DNA from: Trichoplax sp. H2
Lineage: Eukaryota > Placozoa > Uniplacotomia > Trichoplacea
Assembly (NCBI GenBank): GCA_003344405.1
Contig: NOWV01000131.1
Span: forward strand, 62,001 to 126,000
Direction of reading: 5' to 3'
DNA length: 64,000 nt
The notes below the pieces were generated by a model that was not told where the DNA came from, did no database searches, and saw only the letters and a program-made list of their open reading frames with translations. The translations under genes and the position numbers were made by a program. Position 1 is the first letter of the stretch. The number at the start of each line of letters is the position of its first letter. Below, in pieces: positions 37,932 to 47,120 of the stretch.

Positions 37932-40307
37932 TTAGGATTCCTCCGTATTCATTTTCCTGTCAACGAACAATCGTTCTATTTCTTCAAGAGTTTTCCCTTT
38001 AGTTTCCGGTACACAAAAGAATACAAAAATTGCCGCTAATAGATTCCACGCAGCAAAAAACCAAAAAGTGCCATAATCTTTCATGGATTTTCTCATGTAA
38101 ATAAAAGAATAGGTGATCGTAAAAGCAGCAGTCCAATTGATGAGCGTAGCTATACCACTAGCTATTCCTCGAGCGCGAGCAGGAAAGAGTTCTGACATCA
38201 TTAACCAAGGAATAGCACCCCATCCCATGGAGAAAGCAACAAGGTACACGAAAAGACTAAGCATTGCTAGCCAATTTAAATTCGTTGTTGTCTTGGGTTG
38301 AATATAGTAATAGACACCAAATGTAGTACAAGAAATTGCCATAATCACAGCGGGCGTGATAAGTAAGACTCTTCTTCCAAGACGATCAACCAACATGACG
38401 CTTATTAGTGTAGCTCCAACTTGTACTGAAGTAGCTATTAAATTGACCTGATAACGTAAGAAAAGATTTGTAGTGAATATAGTATATTGAATAATAGTAG
38501 AATCAATGGTACAACAACATACCAGCTTGGGGTCTCCAAAGCCAGCTTCTTTAAAGATATATGTGCAAAAGAAAAGCACAGCATTTATTCCACTGAATTG
38601 TTGAAATATCATTAAACCAATTGAAATTAATAAGGGTTTAAATAGGACTGGATTTTTAAATTCGGAGAAATGCATTTTTTGTCCGTTATCTAAGTTATTT
38701 TCTATGTCGTATAGTTCTGTATTAATATCCGCATGTGATCCGCGTAACCATCTATCAAAATACCCATAAGTGTATCAGTTATAGAAGCATTGCTTTCAAT
38801 AATCTATTGAAGCGATTAGATATATTACGCTATCGTACTTTAACTGTTTTATAGCCATAGGGCGTTTTCCTTTAGCGAGAAGGTATCGTGGGGTCTCAGG
38901 CATGAACATTATTCCTAAAGCCATCAAAATTGGAAGAACCATACCAACGAGTGCTAAATAATTCCAGTTAATTCCAAGAGCCAGTACAGCTCCCAAAAGA
39001 AATCCTATAGTGACGGATAATTGATTCATCGAGCCAAGCATACCACGACTTTCAGCAGTTGAAATCTCTGCTATGTATATCTATTATGGAGATAAAATAT
39101 TATATTTATAGTACCAGTAACTCTTTATTATTTCATTTATAAAACTAATATTTAGACTGTTAATCCTACAAGGCTACATATACATATACAGTATAGTTTG
39201 TAGTAAGATTATGTAAAAGTAATAGTATAGTAAATAAACTGCCATCATCGAGTTACCGGGACTACCAGCGATGCCATACCAACACCTAACCCACATATCA
39301 AGCGTCCAATCAGTAGTGATACAACAGCTTCTGCGTATATGATTAAAAGCCAACCAGCGACAAAAGGCAATGAAATGACGATTAATGTAGACTGTCTACC
39401 AATAAAATCGATTAAAAAACCAGCCACGGGAGCGCCGATCAGTCCTCCAATTGCAATTAAAGACTGTTAGGAAAGTTAGATAAATGGAATAACCATTACA
39501 ATCGGTCATAGCTTAATCATAAGAATCAGTCATAAGATCATGGCATGACGAGGAGTCTATGACTTTGCTATTTATATGTGTCTATTTAGACGAAGAGTTT
39601 GTGACTAGCGGTAGGTATCTTGGTATGCAGATATTTTACTTTACAAGTCCATACTTACGTCTCGTAAAAAGCAATTACACTGTAATAACATATGTTTAAG
39701 GCAACTCGCTTGCTACAACTACAACGTATTACAGTATTCATTGATTCAAGCTAGGAGGAATTAACTTTAGACTTGGAACGAGTAATATTGAGTGACGAAT
39801 CATTTTAGTTGATGATTATTGAAACTCCTGGACGGTTACTTATAGTAATAGGGGGGGGGGTGTTATCTGGTAATAAAATATAGTAAATCAGTATTTTTTT
39901 GTGTAACTAACTACACTAATGAAGTTCTATCCAGTTCGCATTTACTGTATCCTCATTCAATTAAGTTTATTCGGCTACTAGGAAATTTCATGTTGGATAA
40001 TCGTTCAATCAATCCGTTCATAACTTACAGTAAACCAGGCAGATTGTGATCGGTTGAGTTGTAACTTTCCTGCCGAAGGTTCTTGCAGTTCCGGTAACGA
40101 AGGCGAAGCATACTCCAATGAGTATCCAAAGCTAACTGCACCTAGACAAGCTATTAATGCTGCCATATAAACTGAAAAGGATGTACCCATACTCTTAGTA
40201 TGATTGTTCCCATTGGTGATACTTTTTATATTATCGGCAGAATTGAGTTCTTCTGCGGATTGAGAAATCAACTTGTGATTGCTACTATCTTGTAAGTGAG
40301 ATTCCAT
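37932..40307 (-). CDS. GLUT-f: SLC2/GLUT-family sugar transporter, 5 exons, about 490 aa
   Basis: The exons are 40029-40307, 39257-39463, 38839-39080, 38523-38751 and 37932-38447, with phases 0,0,2,0 and a CDS of 1,473 nt. All sugar-porter signatures are classical: DFIGRQ after TM2, MPETPRYLL after TM6, FQQFSGINAVLFF in TM7, VDRLGRRVLL after TM8, GWGAIPWLMMSELFP in TM10 (Trp kept) and PETKGKTLEEIERLF after TM12. The C-terminus is NTEES, with no PDZ ligand. Introns are short; intron 4 (38448-38522) is 75 nt, a multiple of three, and has no in-frame stop. It is the 5'-most member of the array and closest to the canonical GLUT pattern. It likely carries hexoses across a membrane, though the exact substrate is unknown. 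Confidence 0.92.
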
Positions 40308-40769
40308 TATAATTGATTACAACGCGTATAATAAAAAGGACGCTAATTTGGCTGAAGGTATGGAAAATAGAGAGCAATTTAAAGTTGGCCGCTAATCAAC
40401 ATCATCAGGCACCGTTTTCTGCCGACTGTACAGTATATTAAGTAATTTTTTAAAATCAATCAATAATCTATCTTGATTCTCGTATCTGGTACTAATAGGA
40501 TCGAATTTGGTAATATAGTACAGGAACTTTTGACGACCAACACAGTTTAGTTCTAATGACTGTACTGATGATAAATGTTACTGAACAACAAGAATAATTT
40601 TGCTATAGTAATCGTTACAGTTTTTGAGCCTAATCGACCGGATTGCGTCGTTATACCAGCATAAACACAGCATGTTGTACACTACATTACTATGCAGTCG
40701 AGCTCAGTCTAAGCCTACTGTATTCCTTTTCCACAGTGATGGGAGTCATGTGACTGGAAATCCTTGATG

Positions 40770-41730
40770 AGTACAACTCAGTACAGTACAGTACAGTACA
40801 GTAGTCGATGACAATACAGTGTACAGTGTACAGTACAAGTTTTTCTACCGCGTTACCAGCGGTCTCCTTTAATGTACAGTACAGTACAGTACTGTACTGT
40901 ACTGTATAGTACTGTACTGTACAGTACAGTACAATAAAAGGATACTGGAGACAGTACGGGAGTGAGTACGGTACTGTATGCAGAAATTCTTTTTTCACAA
41001 CTGCACAGATTCTGCGCTGTAAAGTTGTCCCTTTTGGGCCACCGTACAGTACAGTACAGTATGTCATACAGTACAGTACAGTATAACTCCTCTCAGGCTC
41101 TCACGTACTGTACAGTACAATACACTCACTGTACTGTACTGTACTGTACTGTACAGTACAGTACAGTACAGTATAGGAAAAAGAGGCAGTGGACTCGGTG
41201 GAGAGTACAGTACTGTACAGTACTCTACTTTTCTTGTACTGTAGTAGTCCCCAGAGGAAGATCACACCTGAGGTCTGTCTGTATACTGTAAAATGTGCGT
41301 AAGAAAAAGAGACAGTGGACTCGGTGGAGAGTACTCTACTTTTCTTGTAGTAGTCCCCAGAGGAAGATCATACCTGAGGTCTGTCTGTAGGTCCCTACTG
41401 TACTGTACTGTACAGTGTACAGTACTGTAAAATGTGCGGGTACAGTACAGTATACTGTAGCTCTGTACTGTACAGTACTCTACTTTTCTTGTTGCAGTCC
41501 CCAGAGGAAGATCACACCTGAGGTCTGTCTGTACAGTACTGTAAAATGTGCGGGTACAGTACAGTATACTGTAGCTCTGTACAGTATAAAAAGAAAGAAA
41601 AAGAGACAGTGGACTCGGTGGAGAGTACTCTACTTTTCTTGTAGTACTGTAGTCCCCAGACGAAGATCATACCTGAGGTCTGTCTGTAGGTCCCTACTGT
41701 ACTGTAAAATGTGCGGGTATAGCTCTGTAG
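40770..41730. repeat. Dense CAGTA/TACTG palindromic satellite with embedded tandem repeat units of about 100-200 bp
   Basis: Long runs of the pentamer CAGTA switch repeatedly to its complement TACTG (for example 40787-40802, 40873-40932, 41043-41075 and 41129-41172), giving many perfect palindromes such as GTACAGTACTGTAC. From about 41180 to 41720 a longer unit recurs four times, with the boxes GACAGTGGACTCGGTGGAGAG, CTCTACTTTTCTTGTA, AGTCCCCAGAGGAAGATCA, CCTGAGGTCTGTCTGTA and TGTAAAATGTGCG. The open frames at 40690-41067, 40962-41291 and 41415-41759 are repeat translation and should not be annotated as genes. Confidence 0.9.
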
Positions 41731-41971
41731 TAGTGGTTCATCAAATGCAGTACACCTAGCTGTGACTAGGACTACATCGCCGCGGTTCCTAATCGTTACA
41801 AATCATCCAATTTTTTTAGCATAATCCTATGACTGCACTTTTATTGGTATAGCTCTGTAGTGGTTCATCAAATGCAGTACACCTAGTTATGACTAGGACT
41901 ACATCGCCGCGGTTCCTAATCGTTACAAATCATCCAATTTTTTAGCATAATCCTATGACTGCACTTTTATT
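41716..41971. repeat. Tandem duplication of an approximately 128-bp unit
   Basis: GGTATAGCTCTGTAGT...ATGACTGCACTTTTATT occurs at 41716-41845 and 41846-41971, differing by a 3-bp indel (TAG), one base of a poly-T run and a substitution (CTAGCTGTG versus CTAGTTATG). Near identity means it is recent. It directly adjoins the CAGTA satellite and lies 0.5 kb upstream of LIN37. Confidence 0.88.
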
Positions 41972-42468
41972 TCAATCTTTCATTTGAATCGTCCTGGTGT
42001 TGAATCATCTTTAACATTGTGGTGTAATACCATCCTCTTTTGGCGATTGTATCACTCGACGATACAGCAAACCTACTGTGTCATCGCCTTTAGTCGTAGC
42101 TGGTTGATTGGATACGATAAACGCGCACATACAGGACAGTACAATAGGAGTAAAGCCATTTTCTGTAGACTTTGTCTGCAGTTTAATAACTTGCTCATCA
42201 GAAAGACGTTACCAACATTGTGGTGCCTTTATTTGGATCAAGAAGTTGTGGAATGTTCACTTGGATAGTATAGCGTTGAAATCGGGCCGCGACAAAACAA
42301 CGGATGGTAGCGATTAGTTGCACCTTTTACAATACAGCAATCCTTTCTTTAGCCAGTCAGCTGTGGATACAATTATTACAGTAGTAATTATTGTAAATTA
42401 TTCAAGCAATCCAGTACAACAACTCTCAACAGATTACATCAACGCTCTACGGTAAATCGATTTAGAAT

Positions 42469-43281
42469 ATGTCTGAAAATAATAGAAGCAGATCGTCCTT
42501 ACATACGAATACCAGCAGCGCAGCCCACAATAGTTGTAATGAAGAATTGAACAATGCAAGAACAAAGTTCAACGATTTGTTACAAGATTTGGTTCGTCAT
42601 AATAAAGAAAGTGCATCGGAACAAGATTGCATAAATAGTTTACTAGAATTGCCTAATCAGCCTTTACTTCCTTCGAATTCCACTGGACCTGAGAAGCGTA
42701 GCCTAGCTCAAAGTAGATCGCCACGAAAGCGAAAAAAGAAAGATAGTGGAAACAACAGTAATGTCCATGATAACTCTAACACGATACCGAGCACACCTGA
42801 AGGTAATAAACCCCCTATACATGTTATCAAGCTATTCGATCGTAGCGTGGACTTAGCACAGTTTGACGAACGTACCTCGTTATATACACTTTGTCGGTCA
42901 TGGATGCATAATAATCCCAATGACGGTAGTGATAATGATGGATTTGCCAAATTAGATTTAGATGCAAATGAAAAAGCTAATAACGATGACACTAATGGTA
43001 GTAATCCAGCCATCGACGAATCAGGTAATGTTCATAGTTTACCAAAGCCATCTATTTTACAAAAGGAACGTTATACTGCTCTGACGCAAGCACCCAAACC
43101 GAAGCTGTGGGACACTAACCTAATCGGCAGTAATCAACAATCGATTGAAGAATTAAAGCGAGTTCATATCGCCAGATGGAAACTTATAAGAGCTAAATCA
43201 CGCGAAAGATTGAGTAGAATGCAAGAGCAATATAGCGAATCTAATCGAATTATTAATAAACTGTATCGACCAAGACATTAA
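42469..43281 (+). CDS. LIN37: LIN37, subunit of the DREAM/MuvB cell-cycle repressor complex, 270 aa, intronless
   Basis: LIN37 is a nuclear scaffold subunit of MuvB (with LIN9, LIN52, LIN54 and RBBP4), which represses cell-cycle genes in quiescence as part of DREAM. The diagnostic block HVIKLFDRSVDLAQF (residues 118-132) followed by LYTLCRSWMHNNP (138-150) is nearly the same as in vertebrate LIN37. The C-terminal helix RVHIARWKLIRAKSRERL...QYSESNRII (231-262) matches the second conserved region. A basic stretch, SPRKRKKK (84-91), is a likely nuclear signal. The linkers are Asn/Ser-rich and low-complexity. Length is close to the human protein (about 246 aa). The start is the first ATG, and the frame is a single exon. 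The poly(A) signal is AATAAA at 43371-43376. An upstream 5' UTR intron cannot be excluded. Confidence 0.95.
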   Translation: MSENNRSRSSLHTNTSSAAHNSCNEELNNARTKFNDLLQDLVRHNKESASEQDCINSLLELPNQPLLPSNSTGPEKRSLAQSRSPRKRKKKDSGNNSNVHDNSNTIPSTPEGNKPPIHVIKLFDRSVDLAQFDERTSLYTLCRSWMHNNPNDGSDNDGFAKLDLDANEKANNDDTNGSNPAIDESGNVHSLPKPSILQKERYTALTQAPKPKLWDTNLIGSNQQSIEELKRVHIARWKLIRAKSRERLSRMQEQYSESNRIINKLYRPRH

Positions 43282-43370
43282 CATTGTATTTATAATTCTT
43301 CGGAAGTCAACGTATACGGTACTGTACGAGTGTACGGTATACAGTAGCATATTAATGTGAATATAATTTT

Positions 43371-43376
43371 AATAAA
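43371..43376 (+). terminator. Poly(A) signal of LIN37
   Basis: Canonical AATAAA 90 nt after the LIN37 stop codon, in AT-rich context. Confidence 0.6.
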
Positions 43377-46328
43377 CCATATTTGACTCCTATTTTAAAC
43401 GAATTTGTATCATGACTCATAAAGCGTATCGGTGAATTGGTTTATTTCACCACTGTAGTGTATTAATAGTGTTTGCATTTTTTTATCGAATAATGATAAA
43501 TAGCACCCAAGAAGTTCATAATATGCTTTCGGTATTTCTGAAGGTATTATATATAATATTTCATAGGTTCAGCATAAGGATAACACGCTGTGTAATTACA
43601 ATTATATATCGTTTTTATCAATGCATTATGTATGAGCTGTATCGATATGTTTTATCTGTGCATTTTTTTTTATACTTCACAATTTATTACTGGATTTGCC
43701 CATACAGATATGGGCTATACGGCAATAATATACATTATATAATGTTCTCTACATATTTCATTATCATAAGTTTTTAGTATGTAAAAAAGTGGGCAGAGCT
43801 ATAGCCACTTACAGTATATTGCACTCGGTGATTCCACTGTATTCTACAAAATCTGGAAGACATTAGCTATTATGCATTTGGTTCTTTAAATTCTTTACTA
43901 ATTTCGTTACTTCTAGGACGTTAATGCAGTTACACGAATTGTATTTTGCCATATGACCACTTTTACATGTACTGAGTGGACAAACTTGCTGCTATATGAC
44001 ATCTATTCCGTTGATATCGTTATATTTGAGAAAAGAATTCGTATAGCTTGGTAACATTTTTATATAAATGAATGCAATAGCGATGCTCTTCTAAAATTCT
44101 TAAATATATTAATCAATCCATTTTGTCTATAATTTTCCTTGTAGAGTTATGCAGCATAAATATGTCAATGCATAGAATGATACTGTATTGTATATCTTAA
44201 TGCTAATAAGCGAATGTATCGAAGATTTGTTATCCTGGTAATAAAAATATCAGTTTATCGTAAAATTTGAACGAGTTCTATTGGTATTTATTTATAAGTG
44301 TAGTGTGGCTTATATTAATTGTTCCGATGTACAAACTCGGTGTGATCTACAATTACTCTGCCGTAAACTGATCACACTCAATGTGGATACTATGTAGCGA
44401 TTAATGGATTATTTGCAGGTTGGATATTTTAGGAGTTTCGATTACTGTATAAAATGTTGGTTTTTGACCTTTTCTAAAAACGTGCTTTGGGAAATCACGG
44501 TTATCTTTACCATTTTTTAGAATTGATATTAATTTATAACTTTATCGTCATTCATAAATAGAATTGAATGCGTTTTATATGTCAATGCTACTTGATTGTA
44601 GCAGTAATAGGTAAAGGAAATTACTATTTTGATAACAACTATCAGAACGTTCAGCATAAATCATTCTTTCTGCCGTTTTATGGTTTACCATAACGTATGC
44701 ACGGATGCAGTCTAGAATCAAATTCATTGGATGACATGGACTTAATTTCATCCTGATCTATAGTAATAAAAGTCTTAATGCTATCCTATAGCGAATCTAA
44801 ATTGCATCATTGTAATCACTCTACGGTATAAATACTAACAAATGCTTTTGCAGAATTCGTGGTCTGTCGCCAATGTAACTACGCGTATAATGATTATAGT
44901 AAGATTTTTGGTCTATTTCCATTATAATACTGCATCGCGCCGAAGAATTGATTGATTGATATCCATCTTCAAAGGTGTAGATATTTTATTACAGATTTAT
45001 GATAATTCATATCAGAAAATTCAAGATGAATCATGATTTATTAACTCAGGACATGAACTACTAGATGTAATTTAGTAGTCTGCGGTCAGGAGCATCACAG
45101 CCTCGGTAAATTCCTGTCGAATACTGATGAATTACGCGTATAATAATAAGCTAATCATGCACTACGCAGCCTGACAGTGCCATTAAATCATTTTATATCT
45201 ACCGTGTACAGATTTAGCAATCTTAAGTTAGAAAATAGTGCTAGCTTCCCGTTCATCGTGAACCAGTCTGGACAGCCAGCCAACTATATACTAGGAAATA
45301 GGAGAATTGAACCACTATACGGTACTACAGCCTTTACGATTGCAAAAGCATCAATGTCTCCTCATCAAGTTTTCAACATAGATAATTGTGAAATAGATAT
45401 ACTAGTATTGGATAAATATCATTCTTGATGATACTTTGCACTTCATGCACCATGCTACTACATACAGTAGGCCACATAGCTATAGCAATTATATAATTAT
45501 TGCTAGCAAACCTGTTACCTAGTTAATAGAGACCTTGTCTGTAATGGAATCTTTAATCCTACCATGCTACTATTAGTGCTACTGTACTGTATGACTGGCT
45601 CGAGAAATGCTGCTTTATGGTGGGCGTACCGTAGCACAGTACAGTACTGTACTACAGTAGTAAGCACTGCATCTCGTTACATACTGTACTGTACAGTACT
45701 GTAAGTACTGTACACTCTACACGTTAGTCATTAGATTTTTATTTTTTAAATTTTTGCGCGTAAAAATCATTACTGTATCTGTATCGTACAGTACTGTAAT
45801 CATTGACGCTATTACTACTGCACACTGACGCTCAGTACACTGCTGCACACTGTACAGTACAGTACAAAATGGTAGAAGTGTACAGTACAGTGTACTGTAC
45901 AGTACTGTACTGTAAGTTATTGTAATACTGTACAGTACAGTACAGTACAGTAAGTTACACTCATACTGTACTGTATGTTTGGCCAGCTGGCAAGAAGGTG
46001 GCTGGCTGTTACTTAGATTTAAAGCAACGAAAAGTTGGTCAAACTTTGCGTACCTACAACCGCTACAAGTGCATGTATTTTAAACTGAATACAGTATAGA
46101 GCTCTAAAATCCCAGATAAAACATACTGTAGATGACATTCTGACAATGATATAGTTACTTATATTCTGCACATCAATTATATTATTCCTTTCTTCAATGG
46201 GATCCAATTTGCAAATTGTAAATTACACCCAGAGTATAATAATAATAATAAAAATACAATACTCGTACACTCTTTTATCGATACTGTCAAACTAAAACAA
46301 CTGGGTTAGCAATTCTAGTTCACTGTCA
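43377..46328. other. Intergenic stretch; one weak ORF and CAGTA tracts
   Basis: No gene is firmly supported. A plus-strand 83-codon frame at 45177-45428 (starting MPLNHFISTVYRF) has less AT-biased codons than its surroundings and might be an exon, but I do not recognise it and see no partner exons. The frame at 43469-43777 is Phe/Ile/Tyr-rich, as expected of random AT-rich DNA. CAGTA/TACTG tracts fill 45590-45980 (listed separately). Confidence 0.35.
45590..45980. repeat. CAGTA/TACTG palindromic tracts
   Basis: Several runs (45640-45715, 45787-45800 and 45850-45975) of CAGTA, TACTG and their TACAGTGTACTG variants, of the same class as 40.7-41.7 kb. The longest, about 45893-45950, alternates orientation several times. 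Confidence 0.8.
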
Positions 46329-47120
46329 ATGAAGCTACCTTCGCTGAATACACGTTCCGTGGATTCTAAGGACAACCAAGGCGCTCCGGTAAAATTGATC
46401 AGCTTACGATCGGTAGGAGTTGGCTCATTAGTAGGCTTTTGTACATTTCCTGCAACACTAGGAACTTTGCAAATAGTTCTGTTCAGCCCATTAAGATTAT
46501 CATGCTCAATTCCAGTGGTATCATCTGTTTTTGGCACACTAGCTGTTGCCACTTCGGTTACAGTTGCGTCAATCGCCTCTATATCTGCTTCATTATTTTA
46601 TCAACGACTGGAAAACTCCCTAGCAACAAAGAAAGATACCAGAAAAGAAATTAGTTTACGCTACTCATTTTCTCCCGTTGATTTAGGGTTCTATACTGTA
46701 GCAGCTGGCATTACTTTTAAAATTGCTGGGGGTCGGTTCAAATCTGTATTACCAAGTAGCTTTTTCAAAGCAGGAGCTTTTGCACATTCTTGTATACCTG
46801 CCAAGGGACAGATGTATGCCACAAAGAAAGAAAAATGGTTACTTACCTCGCTCGGGCGAAAATACGGATGCCATACCTGTGGAAGTAGAAGAAGTAAATT
46901 CTATTTTGGAGATCATATTCCTCCGAATACACTACTAAGGAAGGGAGAGCAACAAGTATTTTATCCTCAATGTAATCAATGTTCCAGTTTACAAGGTGGA
47001 TTACTTTCAGGAAATAAAAGTAACTTCAAATTAAAAACGCATGCCTTATCGTTAAGGCTATATCACTTGTATTTACCATTTCCATTTATTTTAATGGCTA
47101 TTCGTCAATTTGCTATATAG
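46329..47120 (+). CDS. Unnamed membrane protein with C-terminal HNH/treble-clef-like Cys-His signature, 263 aa
   Basis: I do not recognise a named family. A hydrophobic N-terminal half has likely membrane segments at about residues 31-57, 61-90 and 116-135. The C-terminal half carries YGCHTCGSRR (179-188), GDHIPPN (194-200) and YPQCNQCSSLQGG (212-224): two CxxC-type pairs (C181/C184 and C215/C218) around an Asp-His. This spacing resembles a zinc-bound treble clef or HNH nuclease core, in which the His of GDH would be catalytic. Whether it cuts nucleic acid is unknown. The frame is open, uses ATG 46329 (the first Met after an in-frame TAA at 46293) and needs no intron. Coding is supported by the conserved-looking motif order and by codon usage that is less AT-biased than the flanks. 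The alternative is a structural zinc finger on a membrane anchor. Confidence 0.8.
   Translation: MKLPSLNTRSVDSKDNQGAPVKLISLRSVGVGSLVGFCTFPATLGTLQIVLFSPLRLSCSIPVVSSVFGTLAVATSVTVASIASISASLFYQRLENSLATKKDTRKEISLRYSFSPVDLGFYTVAAGITFKIAGGRFKSVLPSSFFKAGAFAHSCIPAKGQMYATKKEKWLLTSLGRKYGCHTCGSRRSKFYFGDHIPPNTLLRKGEQQVFYPQCNQCSSLQGGLLSGNKSNFKLKTHALSLRLYHLYLPFPFILMAIRQFAI

Noticed and set aside
40690-41759. Three open frames of 109-125 codons on both strands
   Set aside because: They are translations of the CAGTA/TACTG satellite (Tyr-Cys-Thr-Val repeats), open because the pentamer has few stops.
41984-42317. Overlapping 94- and 69-codon plus frames upstream of LIN37
   Set aside because: Two frames cover the same DNA with no recognisable product; more likely promoter or 5' UTR of LIN37.
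42708-43013. 101-codon minus-strand frame
   Set aside because: Antisense shadow of LIN37.
45177-45428. 83-codon plus-strand ORF
   Set aside because: Coding-like but unrecognised, with no splice partners or conservation that I can judge; mentioned only within the intergenic entry.
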